Shown here: in pieces, positions 16,159 to 24,644 of the stretch
How positions within the stretch are numbered: the stretch's first letter is position 1
Layout of the letters: each line of letters opens with the position of its first letter
From: CAYRHJ01 sp964424105
Lineage (GTDB): Bacteria > Planctomycetota > Phycisphaerae > UBA1845
DNA: 64,000 nucleotides
Direction: 5' to 3'
Assembly (NCBI GenBank): GCA_964424105.1
Contig: CAYRHJ010000026.1
Coordinates: 1-64,000, forward strand
Position numbers and translations under genes: made by a program
Notes under the pieces: generated by a model
The model's input: the letters and a program-made list of their open reading frames with translations, nothing else
Databases searched by the model: none
What the model was told of the DNA's origin: nothing

Positions 16159-16656
16159 ATGGGGCCAACCGCTGTTGACGCATGTTCGATGGCGGTCGTA
16201 TCTCCGTTCGCGTCGAACAAAAGCCACGCCCGTGAATTGGTCGATGAACATGATACCATGATCGACGAACCCCAAACCGAAAATGCTTCTCGAGATGATT
16301 CCGCTGATTCGCATGGGCAGCAGCGACGGGCGGCCGATCGCCGGTCGGATGATCGTCGCCGGGACGAACGCCGTACCGGGCTGGACCGTCGCAGGGGGCC
16401 GGGGCGTCGCCGCGGGGAAATTCGCAAGGAAGCCGAAGAAGGCGAAATGAGTGGTGAACTGCTGGAGTTCATCATGGCCATCGATGAATACAAGCGAATC
16501 AATTCACGCCCCTTTCCGACCTGGTCGGAGATTTTCGAAATCGCCCAATACCTGGGTTATCGCCGAGTAGCCGACCGCGCCGAGCACATCAATCGACCCC
16601 GCGACGGTGTCGGAATGGATGATGACGATCGTGATGAAGACGGTGATGAAGACTGA
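16159..16656 (+). CDS. Arg/Asp-rich small protein with conserved helical core
   Basis: A 165-residue protein in three parts: an N-terminal stretch without clear fold, an Arg/Asp-rich segment (about residues 55-95) with many RR and DRR steps, and a folded-looking part (EFIMAIDEYKRINSRPFPTWSEIFEIAQYLGYRRV, residues about 112-147) before an acidic tail (DDDDRDEDGDED). The charged repeats suggest nucleic-acid or ribosome association, but this is a guess. GGAG at 16149-16152 supports ATG 16159. Later in-frame ATGs exist. Family unknown to me; the folded segment has the look of a small winged-helix-type domain. Confidence 0.6.
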   Translation: MGPTAVDACSMAVVSPFASNKSHARELVDEHDTMIDEPQTENASRDDSADSHGQQRRAADRRSDDRRRDERRTGLDRRRGPGRRRGEIRKEAEEGEMSGELLEFIMAIDEYKRINSRPFPTWSEIFEIAQYLGYRRVADRAEHINRPRDGVGMDDDDRDEDGDED

Positions 16657-16811
16657 CCCCGCCTGATCCCGCCTGTGCAAGCGAAGTCCCTTTCATTGCG
16701 ACAACCATGATGGACCGATAAGCCGGCGAATCGGGGAAACTTTTTTCGGTCCATGGAATGTCCGATATAGGCCGCGAGGCCTGATCCGAGTGGACGGTCG
16801 AGGGTCACACG

Positions 16812-18119
16812 GTGTATCGGACACACTTTCAACTCCGCGAGTCGCCTTTCGCTACGGTGCCCGATCCGCGATTCCTATTTTCTACCGAGGACGTTCAGGA
16901 ATCGATAGCGGCCACCTGCTACGGGATCCGCCAGCACCGCGGTATCACGATGATCTGTGCGCCGTCCGGGTGCGGAAAGTCGCTGTTGGCGCGGGTGGTG
17001 GCCCAAACGCTCGCCGACGAGGCGCACACCGCCTTCTTGTCCCACCCCGTCGAGCAGCCGAGAGACTTTTGGACCGGAGCTGCCCGCGCCTTTGACGTAC
17101 CGCTATCGGCGTCTCATACCACCGGGGAAATCTACGAGCGTCTTCAGCAGGCCCTGGTGGGCAGTGTGCTTGACCAAGAGCTTCAATCTTTGATCGTCGA
17201 TGACGCCCATCGGCTCCCGGTGGAGGTGCTGGAGCACGTCGTGCTCCTAGCCGGGATGGAGTCGGAGGGTCGGGCATTGTGTCACGTCGTTCTTCTGGGT
17301 CAAAAAAGCGTATTGCCGACACTGAACGATCCACGTCTGGAAGATCTTCGACAACGCCTTCATTGTGTCTGCAACTTGCGCCCGTTCGGGCAAGAACAGT
17401 CGCGACAGTATCTGCAACATCGATTGAACATCGCCGGAGCGACGGAGACTAGAATCTTCACCGATGAGGCCGTCGACTTGATTCACCGTTACGCACGCGG
17501 CGTGCCTCGCGTCATCAATCAGGTCGCGGACAAGGCGCTGTTGGCGGCCTATGGAGCCGATCAAGCGGTCGTCGATTACGCGACGATCGCCGACGTCGTG
17601 GGGCAGATGTTTACCCAGGAGGCTGCTGCCACCTGCCTGCAACCGTCGAAGCAAACCGGTGTAATCGCCAACGCTGATCCGAAGACTTCCGTGATTCCGT
17701 CAACGCCAAAATCCCAAGACCCTCGTCGCCACGCTCGTGGCTTCGAATCGCCCGGTGTTCCCGCGTACCCGTCGGCCAAACGCCATTCACCCGGTTCGAC
17801 ACGCGCCGTTCAGCCGTCAGGCGCGAAGCGCTTCGGACGCGCCGCCAAGACGATTGATCGACACGGGCGGAATGAAAAGAGCCGATGCCGACAGCGTACC
17901 CCGGGTGAGCTTCGTGATCGCCTCGATCGACTCATCAACAGGGCAAAAACTGACGGGCCAAGTTGGCCGGGTGAGACTTCGTCAGTCGAGCCGAATTCAA
18001 CCGTCATGGAAGCGTGCGGGGACACCCGAACCGGAGAACTTCGCCGGCGGGTCGAGCGACTGACACAACTATTTCTGGCAGGGTCGGGCGCGGAGGTTTC
18101 GGAGCCCGCCCTCTCCTAG
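16812..18119 (+). CDS. ExeA/GspA-like AAA+ ATPase
   Basis: A 435-residue protein whose first 260 residues are an ExeA-type AAA domain: YRTHFQLRESPFATVPDPRFLF is the hallmark opening, Walker A is APSGCGKS (about residues 50-57) and Walker B is LIVDDAH. A sensor-like RQRLHCVCNLRPF and a lid domain (YLQHRLNIAGA, ARGVPRVINQVADKALLAAYG) follow. The remaining 170 residues are low-complexity and basic with no domain I recognise, replacing the peptidoglycan-binding part seen in some ExeA proteins. Relatives energise type II secretion or pilus assembly and Tn7-like TnsC targeting. No secretion genes are adjacent. The start is GTG 16812. Confidence 0.85.
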   Translation: MYRTHFQLRESPFATVPDPRFLFSTEDVQESIAATCYGIRQHRGITMICAPSGCGKSLLARVVAQTLADEAHTAFLSHPVEQPRDFWTGAARAFDVPLSASHTTGEIYERLQQALVGSVLDQELQSLIVDDAHRLPVEVLEHVVLLAGMESEGRALCHVVLLGQKSVLPTLNDPRLEDLRQRLHCVCNLRPFGQEQSRQYLQHRLNIAGATETRIFTDEAVDLIHRYARGVPRVINQVADKALLAAYGADQAVVDYATIADVVGQMFTQEAAATCLQPSKQTGVIANADPKTSVIPSTPKSQDPRRHARGFESPGVPAYPSAKRHSPGSTRAVQPSGAKRFGRAAKTIDRHGRNEKSRCRQRTPGELRDRLDRLINRAKTDGPSWPGETSSVEPNSTVMEACGDTRTGELRRRVERLTQLFLAGSGAEVSEPALS

Positions 18120-18176
18120 CGATCTGATTCGATGAACAAGAACAGGCTTTTTCGTTTTTCATGGGGATGAATCGAC

Positions 18177-18788
18177 ATGCATCCGCGGCTCGCGTTGGCA
18201 ATGTTTATCGTAACGGTCACGCTGGTGGGCAGCGGGTTGGCCGTCATCGTTTTTCCAGGCGAGGCCGTTTGGCTGTTGGCTGGGATGGTGCCTGTGGTGG
18301 TGATGGCTTTGTTGTTCGTCAACCTTTGCCGACCCCGACAGGGTGAATACCACCGCGCGCCTATGGCCTCCGCCTCTGGAGGAGGGCAGGCTTCATTCAC
18401 GCCGCAGTGGGATTCCTTGACATCCATCCATCCCACGAACGACGAAAGCCATTCAGATTTCAACGGCCTGTGGTCCGGCACGTTGACCGTGCGAAGCAGT
18501 CATGGCGGTGCCATTCGACGAGTTCACAGCGTGAATTTTGAATTCAAGTCGGATGAAGATTGCACGCCGCTTGATCGAACCTACGCCTACGATCGCACGG
18601 ACCAAAGCCTTGCCATGGAACTGATCGAGCACGATACGGCCAACGACCGATTGTTCGTTCGCATCCACCATCCTCTTCTGGCGAATTCGAGGCGTGGTTA
18701 TCCTACGACCCTCCTGCGGCGTAACGATCGATGGTTGAGCGAGGATGTTTCAGGCCCCATCTGCGTGGAGCTGCTATCCGCGCAATGA
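18177..18788 (+). CDS. Membrane-anchored protein of unknown function
   Basis: A 203-residue protein with two N-terminal membrane helices (LALAMFIVTVTLVGSGLAVIVF and AVWLLAGMVPVVVMALLFVNL), then a soluble domain of about 140 residues. The soluble part has beta-rich sequence with FNGLWSGTLTVRSS and FEFKSDEDC, a loose similarity to small beta-barrel domains only. ATG 18177 lies 57 bases after the ExeA-like gene, so the two are probably co-transcribed. Function unknown. Confidence 0.65.
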   Translation: MHPRLALAMFIVTVTLVGSGLAVIVFPGEAVWLLAGMVPVVVMALLFVNLCRPRQGEYHRAPMASASGGGQASFTPQWDSLTSIHPTNDESHSDFNGLWSGTLTVRSSHGGAIRRVHSVNFEFKSDEDCTPLDRTYAYDRTDQSLAMELIEHDTANDRLFVRIHHPLLANSRRGYPTTLLRRNDRWLSEDVSGPICVELLSAQ

Positions 18789-19110
18789 AGCGGGCTGGGT
18801 CATGTCATTAGAACGCCTAACATTATCAGAGCCGCGACCGTGCGGGAGCGGTCTTCCGGTCCATTCGAATGGCACGTCAGCCATTGTGTTAGGCGCTCCT
18901 AGTCGTGGGGGAGGCGATGAAAAAGAATCGGTGACACGTTGCTGTCACTTGCGAATCGCGCGTCGAAGAGTCGGCTCCGCCACATCCAATGGAGGCGGGC
19001 CACTCGTCTTCTGGATTCCGGCGTTCGCCGGAACGACGCTTGCGAGCGGTTGCGGCTCGGAAAGGGACGTGTTAAACCCATTCTGTGTGGCGATTGCTCT
19101 GTAGAAAAAA
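18789..19110. repeat. Repeat-bearing intergenic region
   Basis: The 322 bases hold three elements: an inverted repeat CGCCTAACA (18814-18822) / TGTTAGGCG (18887-18895); a degenerate copy of the CCCACCTCC-type palindrome near 18970-19006; and a copy of the 27-bp element (GGATTCCGGC ... GCCGGAACGAC) at 19011-19038. No gene is visible. Confidence 0.65.
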
Positions 19111-19500
19111 TCAGTTTTTGTCGTCTAGGGCGATGGCGCTTGCGACGGCATGGGTGCGGGTGTGGGTGATGGAAAGAAGAATTCGCGTCACGCCGAGCTT
19201 CTGAGCAATCCGGCTACATTCACCGCTGAGCTGCACGTCCGGCTTTCCCAGGCTGTTATTTGTGACTTCGATGTCTTTCCAGGAGATTTGACCTCTCCAG
19301 CCGGTCCCCAGAGCCTTAAGAACCGCCTCTTTCGCGGCGAATCTCCCGCTGATATGCGGAATCGCATCGGCAAATCGTGAAGCGGCTTCGCGCTCCTTGG
19401 CCGTCAACACGCGAAACAAGAATCGCGTCTGATGGCGGTCGAGTATCGCGGCGATCCGACTGCACTCGACCAAGTCAATCCCCTGGCTGATGACGTTCAT
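19111..19500 (-). CDS. acpS: Holo-[acyl-carrier-protein] synthase
   Basis: Transfers 4'-phosphopantetheine from coenzyme A to acyl carrier protein. From ATG at 19500 the protein has 129 residues, the normal AcpS size. Motifs are GIDLVECSRI (about 7-16, with the Mg2+-binding Asp), GRFAAKEAVLKALGTGW (the Glu-Ala-Lys core) and SITHTRTHAVASAIA at the C terminus. The frame extends upstream into heptamer repeat DNA, but that part is not protein-like, so the start is set at MNVISQGIDLV. The gene stands alone, flanked by repeats on both sides. Confidence 0.92.
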   Translation of the reverse strand: MNVISQGIDLVECSRIAAILDRHQTRFLFRVLTAKEREAASRFADAIPHISGRFAAKEAVLKALGTGWRGQISWKDIEVTNNSLGKPDVQLSGECSRIAQKLGVTRILLSITHTRTHAVASAIALDDKN

Positions 19501-19550
19501 TGGCCAAAGGCTACCGTGCAGCGGCGCCAGCCTCAAGCAAGGACGATCCG

Positions 19551-19680
19551 CGACGGTCTTGTCGAAAGTCAAAAGTCGAAAGTCGTAGGTCGAACGTCGT
19601 AGGTCGTAGATCGTAGGTCGTAGGTCGAAGGTCACGTGAAACCCTTCCTTACCGCTCTCTGTGGCCTCTGTGGCCAATGC
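19551..19680 (+). repeat. GTCGAAA/GTCGTAG heptamer array, block 1
   Basis: About ten seven-base units of the form GTCnnnn (GTCGAAA, GTCGTAG, GTCGAAC and variants) run from about 19558 to 19632, framed by CGACGGTCTTGTCGAA on the left and GTCACGTGAAACCCTTCC on the right. The same frame sequences flank block 2 at 19978-20120. It lies just upstream of acpS and within a gene-free stretch. Confidence 0.8.
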
Positions 19681-19713
19681 TCCGCATAATTCAGCCACAG
19701 AGGTCACAGAGAA
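19658..19713. repeat. Long inverted repeat CTCTGTGGCCTCTGTGGC / GCCACAGAGGTCACAGAG
   Basis: An 18-bp near-perfect inverted repeat with a 19-base centre. The right arm is repeated with its flank (TCAGCCACAGAGGTCACAG and AGAAACCCGG) at about 19751-19790, and the left arm recurs at the end of block 2 near 20092-20110. The arms would form a strong hairpin. Confidence 0.75.
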
Positions 19714-19977
19714 ACCCGGTAGGATCGCCCCCCGCTTCCGGCCCCCCGCCTCCGCATGATTCAGCCACAGAGGTCACAGAGAAACCCGGCAGGATCGCCC
19801 CCCGCCTCCAGCCTCCAGCCTCCAGCTTTTCGTTTCTCGTGAAGTTGGCATGTTCTTGCCCCATTCTCGCCCGCCGATGGAAAGAGCACCAGGAACGGGC
19901 AATACGACTCCGAAGTGCTGACCGGTAAATAGGTTATGTGTCGGAAGAGCCTGTTTTCCTTCGCTTTACTACCCTGC

Positions 19978-20120
19978 GACGGTCTTGTCGAAGTCGAAAG
20001 TCGAAGTCGAAGTCGAAAGTCGAAGTCGAAAGTCGAAGGTCAAAAGTCGAAGGTCAAAAGTCGAAGGTCACGTGAAACCCTTCCTCACCGCCCTCTGTGC
20101 CCTCTGTGGCCAGGCTCCGC
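19978..20120 (+). repeat. GTCGAAA heptamer array, block 2
   Basis: Starts GACGGTCTTGTCGAA and ends GTCACGTGAAACCCTTCC like block 1, but its internal units are six or seven bases (GTCGAA, GTCGAAA, GTCGAAG, GTCAAAA). The shared borders and different interiors show that units are gained and lost within a common frame. The remaining DNA of 19501-20151 shows no gene. Confidence 0.8.
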
Positions 20121-20151
20121 GCTGACCAAATGGCAGGACGGCGAACCGGCG

Positions 20152-21714
20152 CTATTGACGAACGGCCCGCAAGATGTGCCGGGCAGCGAGATATCCGCAA
20201 GCACCGATCACGCCTCCGCCGGGATGACTGCCGCTGCCGCAAAGAAACAATCCGCCGATGGGCGTGGCATAATGGGAACATTCCGGCGTGGGTCTGACGA
20301 TCATTTGATCCAGTCCGAATTCTCCGTGAAAGAGGTGACCGCCGGTGAGGCCATACATCTGTTCGATGTCGAGCGGCGACAGCACCCGCCGGGCGATGAT
20401 GGAAGTTTGCAAATCGGAAACGTAATGACCGAGCGTGCCAACGACCGCGTCACCGAGTCTTTCTCGTGCGGCATCATTCCAGCCGTTTTTCAAATCGTAC
20501 GGTGCGAAATGCGCCAGGATCGATACGACCGCATGACCGGAAGGGGCCAGGTCCGGTTGGTTGACCGTCGGCACGTCAATTTCCAATACCGGTCGTTCGG
20601 AGCATAGGCCATACTTGGCGGCGTCGAAAGCCCGTTCGATGTCGTGCGTTCGCTCCGCGATCCTCGCACACCGAATCTGCAAATCGGGGCGGCACGTGAA
20701 TCGCAGCGGCTTGTTCAGCGCCAAGTCGACCTTGGCAGCGGTCCCGCGCATGCGATAAGCTGCGATGCGATGGGCCAGCTTCGTGGGCAGGTTTTGACAG
20801 CCGACAAGTTTCAGAAACGTCTGCTTGGGGTCGCACGATGCCGCGATCGTTTCTGCCTCGACCGCCCCTCCGTCCTGCAAGATGACACGTCGAACGGCGT
20901 GGTCAGCCACTTCAATTCCAGCCACGCGGGCCCGCAGTTGAATCGTCACGCCATGGGATTCCGCTGCGTCGTGTATCGCCCTGATGGCTGCGTCCGGACC
21001 GTTCTTGGCGACATCACCTGATATCGAATAGTGGCGAATGAGCGCTGCGTTGGTGCCCGGCGACCACGGTCCGGCGAATGATCCTGATATCGCCGGCACC
21101 GCCAGGGCGCTACGGAGCAGATCGGTTTCAAACCATTCGCCCAGCCAATCCGCGACGCACATGGAGACGATGCGCAGGAATTCAAGCATGTCCTTGCGGC
21201 CCAGGCGTTTCAAAGCCCACGCTTTCATGGCCAGCGGTATGGTGCCGCGGATGCTATCGGTGGCGAGACTCATCAGGGGATCGCGGAACAAGGGCGTCAC
21301 AAATCCGCCCAGACGACGCAGCAAGTCGCGGAATTCGACGTAGCGGACAGCGTCTCGCCGTGAATGACGGGCGATTTCTTCAGACGCGACGTGGGGGTCG
21401 TCATGCAGCAGCAGTCCCCTGCCTTCGATTTGCGGGATGAAGACCGGCGAACTGGCGCAACTTTGAAGCCCATGCTTCGCGAGTTCTAATTCCGCAACGA
21501 TACGCGGATCGATCGGGCATTGGCTCGAAAGCATTCCGCTCGATCGATAGCCGAGGTGAAATTCGTCGCCCGCAGCCGTTCCGCCGATCTGCTCGCGCTG
21601 CTCCAAAACGATGACCCTTCGACCCTGCTTGGCCAATAGAGCCGCGGCGGCAAGCCCGTTGTGTCCCGCGCCGATGACGGCGACGTCGTATCGATGGGCG
21701 CCGTTTCCATTCAT
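20152..21714 (-). CDS. FAD-dependent oxidoreductase, phytoene-dehydrogenase-like (paralogue B)
   Basis: A 520-residue flavoprotein with the dinucleotide-binding start VIGAGHNGLAAAALLAKQGRRVIVLEQ and the C-terminal FAD motif YATPIGGLFLCGSGSHPGGGVIGACGYLAA. It is paralogous to the next gene upstream: HNGL, FHGE, SHPGGG/THPGGG and flanking segments align over the full length. Members of this group (PYROXD2-like) are distant from carotenoid desaturases and their substrates are unknown. ATG at 21714 lies two bases after the upstream gene's stop, so the three genes 23306-24496, 21717-23306 and this one are an operon. A longer N-terminal reading would run into the upstream gene and is rejected. Confidence 0.88.
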   Translation of the reverse strand: MNGNGAHRYDVAVIGAGHNGLAAAALLAKQGRRVIVLEQREQIGGTAAGDEFHLGYRSSGMLSSQCPIDPRIVAELELAKHGLQSCASSPVFIPQIEGRGLLLHDDPHVASEEIARHSRRDAVRYVEFRDLLRRLGGFVTPLFRDPLMSLATDSIRGTIPLAMKAWALKRLGRKDMLEFLRIVSMCVADWLGEWFETDLLRSALAVPAISGSFAGPWSPGTNAALIRHYSISGDVAKNGPDAAIRAIHDAAESHGVTIQLRARVAGIEVADHAVRRVILQDGGAVEAETIAASCDPKQTFLKLVGCQNLPTKLAHRIAAYRMRGTAAKVDLALNKPLRFTCRPDLQIRCARIAERTHDIERAFDAAKYGLCSERPVLEIDVPTVNQPDLAPSGHAVVSILAHFAPYDLKNGWNDAARERLGDAVVGTLGHYVSDLQTSIIARRVLSPLDIEQMYGLTGGHLFHGEFGLDQMIVRPTPECSHYATPIGGLFLCGSGSHPGGGVIGACGYLAARHILRAVRQ

Positions 21715-21716
21715 GT

Positions 21717-23306
21717 TCAAACAGCCCCCGCGTTGAGCATGCACTTGGCGGACAACTCGCCGGGCGCGCCCATGATGCCGCCGCCCGGATGCGTTCCGGA
21801 CGCACACATCCATAGATTCGAAATCGGTGTTCGATAGCGCGCCCAGCCGGCCGTCGGTCGTTGAAAGAGTAGTTGTTCGGGGCTTAATTCACCGTGAAAG
21901 ATGTTTCCTTCCGTCAGGCCGAACACCTGCTCCAGGTCCCAAGGAGTCAACACCTGTCGAAAAAGGATCGACTCCTTGAGGCCGGGGCAGTATTCCGCCA
22001 GGGTGTCAACGACGGCATCACCGAAGGCATCGCGACGTTGTGGCCAATGTTCGGGCCCTTCCTTGATCTTGTAGGGGGCGTATTGCACGAAGCAGGAGAC
22101 GATGTGCTTGCCAGGCGGGGCGACGCTGGGATCGACCAGCGAGGGAATGACCACGTTCAAATAGGGCCGTTCGGAAAAGTCGCCGTACTTGGCTTGATCA
22201 TATGCCTTTTCAAGATAATCGATGCTTGGGGCGATGGCGATGTCGCCGCGGAGATGTCGCGAATCGCCGTTGCGGCAGGAGAACACCGGCAGGCGGTCAA
22301 CGGCCAGGTTCACCTTTCCGCTGCTTCCACGCAATTTGTAACGCTTGATCTGTGAAAGGAACGTCGATTCAAGATTCTCCTCGCCAACCAACCGTAGGAA
22401 CGTTCGATGCGGATCGAGGCCCGACACCACCGTCTTGCTTCGGATTTCGGTTCCGTCGTCCAGAACGACGCCCACGGCTTTTTCGCGCTCGATCAGTATT
22501 TTTTCGACCGGCGATTCGGTGCGAATCTCGGCGCCGAACGATTTCGCAGCCGAAGCGCAGGCCAGGCTGATTTGCCCGGTTCCACCTTTGGAGAAGCCCC
22601 AGGATCGAAAAGCGCCGTCGATCTCGCCCATATAATGATGCAGCAACACGTAGGCGGTGCCCGGCGAACGGACGCCCAGGAACGTTCCGATGATGCCGCT
22701 GACGGACATGGGGGCTTTCAGCACGCCGGATTCAAACCACAGATCGAGAAAATCGACGGCGCTCATGGTCAATAATTGCATGTGCAGATGCATCAGATCG
22801 GGGCCTAGTCCCTTGAAGCGCTTTCCCAGTCGCAGAAGTTGGGCGAGGTCCCTGACGCGCAGCGATGCCGGATCGGGGGCGGGCGCGCCGATCAACTCCT
22901 TCACAAAGTAGGACATCTGCGTCATGGCCATCGCAAACTCGGGATAGATCTCCGCGTCATGGGCGCTGAAGCGTGAAATCTCGCGGCGCGTTTCGTGTGG
23001 ATCAGACCATCGGCAAAGCGAATCACCGTCCGGAAGCGGCAGGAACGAACATTCCAGCGGGATGATCTCCAGTCCATGGCCGACCAAGTTCAGTTCCCGA
23101 ATGATGTGCGGTCGGAACAGGCTGACCACGTAGGAGCAGACCGAAAACTTGAAACCCGGAAAAAGCTCTTCCGTGACGGCCGCCCCACCCAGGACGTGTC
23201 GCCTTTCCAATACAAGTACTCGGCGGCCGGCCTTGGCGAGATAGGCAGCACAAACCAGGCCGTTGTGACCACCGCCGATGACAATCGCGTCGTATGGATT
23301 GGCCAT
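21717..23306 (-). CDS. FAD-dependent oxidoreductase, phytoene-dehydrogenase-like (paralogue A)
   Basis: A 529-residue flavoprotein starting MANPYDAIVIGGGHNGLVCAAYLAKAGRRVLVLER, with the closing FAD motif YRTPISNLWMCASGTHPGGGIMGAPG. It aligns with the downstream paralogue throughout. ATG at 23306 overlaps the stop of the GcvT-like gene by one base (TAATG), showing translational coupling. Two tandem oxidoreductases of this type beside a folate-binding aminomethyltransferase-like protein suggest oxidative demethylation or amine/lipid oxidation, but the substrate is an open question. Confidence 0.9.
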   Translation of the reverse strand: MANPYDAIVIGGGHNGLVCAAYLAKAGRRVLVLERRHVLGGAAVTEELFPGFKFSVCSYVVSLFRPHIIRELNLVGHGLEIIPLECSFLPLPDGDSLCRWSDPHETRREISRFSAHDAEIYPEFAMAMTQMSYFVKELIGAPAPDPASLRVRDLAQLLRLGKRFKGLGPDLMHLHMQLLTMSAVDFLDLWFESGVLKAPMSVSGIIGTFLGVRSPGTAYVLLHHYMGEIDGAFRSWGFSKGGTGQISLACASAAKSFGAEIRTESPVEKILIEREKAVGVVLDDGTEIRSKTVVSGLDPHRTFLRLVGEENLESTFLSQIKRYKLRGSSGKVNLAVDRLPVFSCRNGDSRHLRGDIAIAPSIDYLEKAYDQAKYGDFSERPYLNVVIPSLVDPSVAPPGKHIVSCFVQYAPYKIKEGPEHWPQRRDAFGDAVVDTLAEYCPGLKESILFRQVLTPWDLEQVFGLTEGNIFHGELSPEQLLFQRPTAGWARYRTPISNLWMCASGTHPGGGIMGAPGELSAKCMLNAGAV

Positions 23307-24496
23307 TAGGCTCGCTTCCGGGGTGGATCGAAAAGGGGCTTTCGCGTCACCGTCGCCTTCACTTTTTGACGAACGTATTCCACGGTGACCTCCATTTGCA
23401 ATGCCTCGCCGATGCGGCCATGGGGCGCGCGAACCGTGGCCAGCGCCAAGTTCTTTTTCAGCGTCGGCGACCACGAGCCGCTGGTGGCTTGGCCGACGTG
23501 CCTGCCGTCGGCGTCGTACACCGGGACGGCCGAACGCCAGGCGTGGCTGCAAACTTCCGGCGGCAGGTGATGTTTCGCGAACAGGGCTTCGAATTCATCC
23601 CAGTCGATTTCCAGGCAGACGAACCGTCGCCCGGGGCCATTGCGCTTTTCGGCCCGCAGCGCCTCTTGCCCGCTGAACGATTCACGATCCAACTGCACGG
23701 TCCAGCCGAGGTCGGCTTCAAATGGCGTGGATTTTCGCGAATCGATCAGGCAATGATGCGCGCTGAAATAATCGACGCCGTTCAGAATGAAACCGGCCTC
23801 GACACGCGTGATGTCCATGGCGTCCAATCCCGCCGGCTCCATGCCGAAAGGTTGGCCCGCCGCCGCCAGCGCGTCCCATAGCGCGATCGCGTTCTGGTTG
23901 GACACCCAGATTTCATAACCGAGATCACCGGTGTAGCCCGTTCGAGTCAGCGTCGCGGGAAAGCCATCGATGCGGGCGTGGGTCAGTCGAAAAAACCGCA
24001 GGCCGTCCACGTCGGCATCCGAACATTGTTTCAAAATGTCGCGCGAATTCGGGCCCTGTATAGACAAGACCGCGATGTTGTCCGTCACGTCCGTGAAAGT
24101 CACATTGTAGCCGGTGGCCAATCGATGAAACCACGACGTGTGCGGAATGGCGGACGTGACGCGGTATTCGGTCTCGCCAAGTCGCCACACCGTGCCGTCG
24201 TCCAACAGCTTGCCGGCATGATCACACCAGCAACTGTAGGTCACCTGTCCGATTTGGAGCTTGCGGATGTTGCGAACCATAACACGCGAGAGAAAAGCGG
24301 CGGCGTCGGGTCCGTTCACGTCGTATTTGAAAAGCGGCGTGACGTCGATTAAGCCGGCTGCATGTCGGAAGGCGAAATACTCGCGCTCCAGATAGGTGTC
24401 ATAAGCGCAGACCGCGTAATAACCGGCCCAGTCTTTCCAGCGCAGGGAACGACAGAGCTTGGACGTCCTAGGATGAAACGGGCTTTCGATGGGCAT
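23306..24496 (-). CDS. GcvT-like aminomethyltransferase family protein
   Basis: A 396-residue protein of the glycine-cleavage T protein / dimethylglycine dehydrogenase C-terminal family, which bind tetrahydrofolate and accept one-carbon units. Recognisable segments are LIDVTPLFKYDVNGPDA, GYTGDLGYEIWV, LDAMDITRVEAGFILNGVDY and the C-terminal RNDPP-like LATVRAPHGRIGEALQMEV domain. It lacks the lysine-rich lipoyl interaction of housekeeping GcvT as far as I can see, and no gcvH or gcvP is nearby. It heads the operon with two FAD oxidoreductases. A role in one-carbon transfer from a methylated amine is inferred, not shown. Confidence 0.85.
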   Translation of the reverse strand: MPIESPFHPRTSKLCRSLRWKDWAGYYAVCAYDTYLEREYFAFRHAAGLIDVTPLFKYDVNGPDAAAFLSRVMVRNIRKLQIGQVTYSCWCDHAGKLLDDGTVWRLGETEYRVTSAIPHTSWFHRLATGYNVTFTDVTDNIAVLSIQGPNSRDILKQCSDADVDGLRFFRLTHARIDGFPATLTRTGYTGDLGYEIWVSNQNAIALWDALAAAGQPFGMEPAGLDAMDITRVEAGFILNGVDYFSAHHCLIDSRKSTPFEADLGWTVQLDRESFSGQEALRAEKRNGPGRRFVCLEIDWDEFEALFAKHHLPPEVCSHAWRSAVPVYDADGRHVGQATSGSWSPTLKKNLALATVRAPHGRIGEALQMEVTVEYVRQKVKATVTRKPLFDPPRKRA

Positions 24497-24644
24497 AAGC
24501 CATAATCCGCTTGTTTCGATACAACGTGCATGCTAGTCGAACTTGCGCCCGAAACAATGTGCCTTGGCCGGCGCAACTTGACGTGGCGGGGGCCGCTTCT
24601 AAGCTTCAACCATTGACAACCGCAACCTGACCCGGAGGGACGTC

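Noticed and set aside
19551..20120. CRISPR array
   Set aside because: Units are only 6-7 bases with no spacers of constant length and no cas genes nearby.
24601..24644. TTGACA at about 24614 before the aldehyde dehydrogenase gene
   Set aside because: There is no room for a -10 box before the ribosome binding site.
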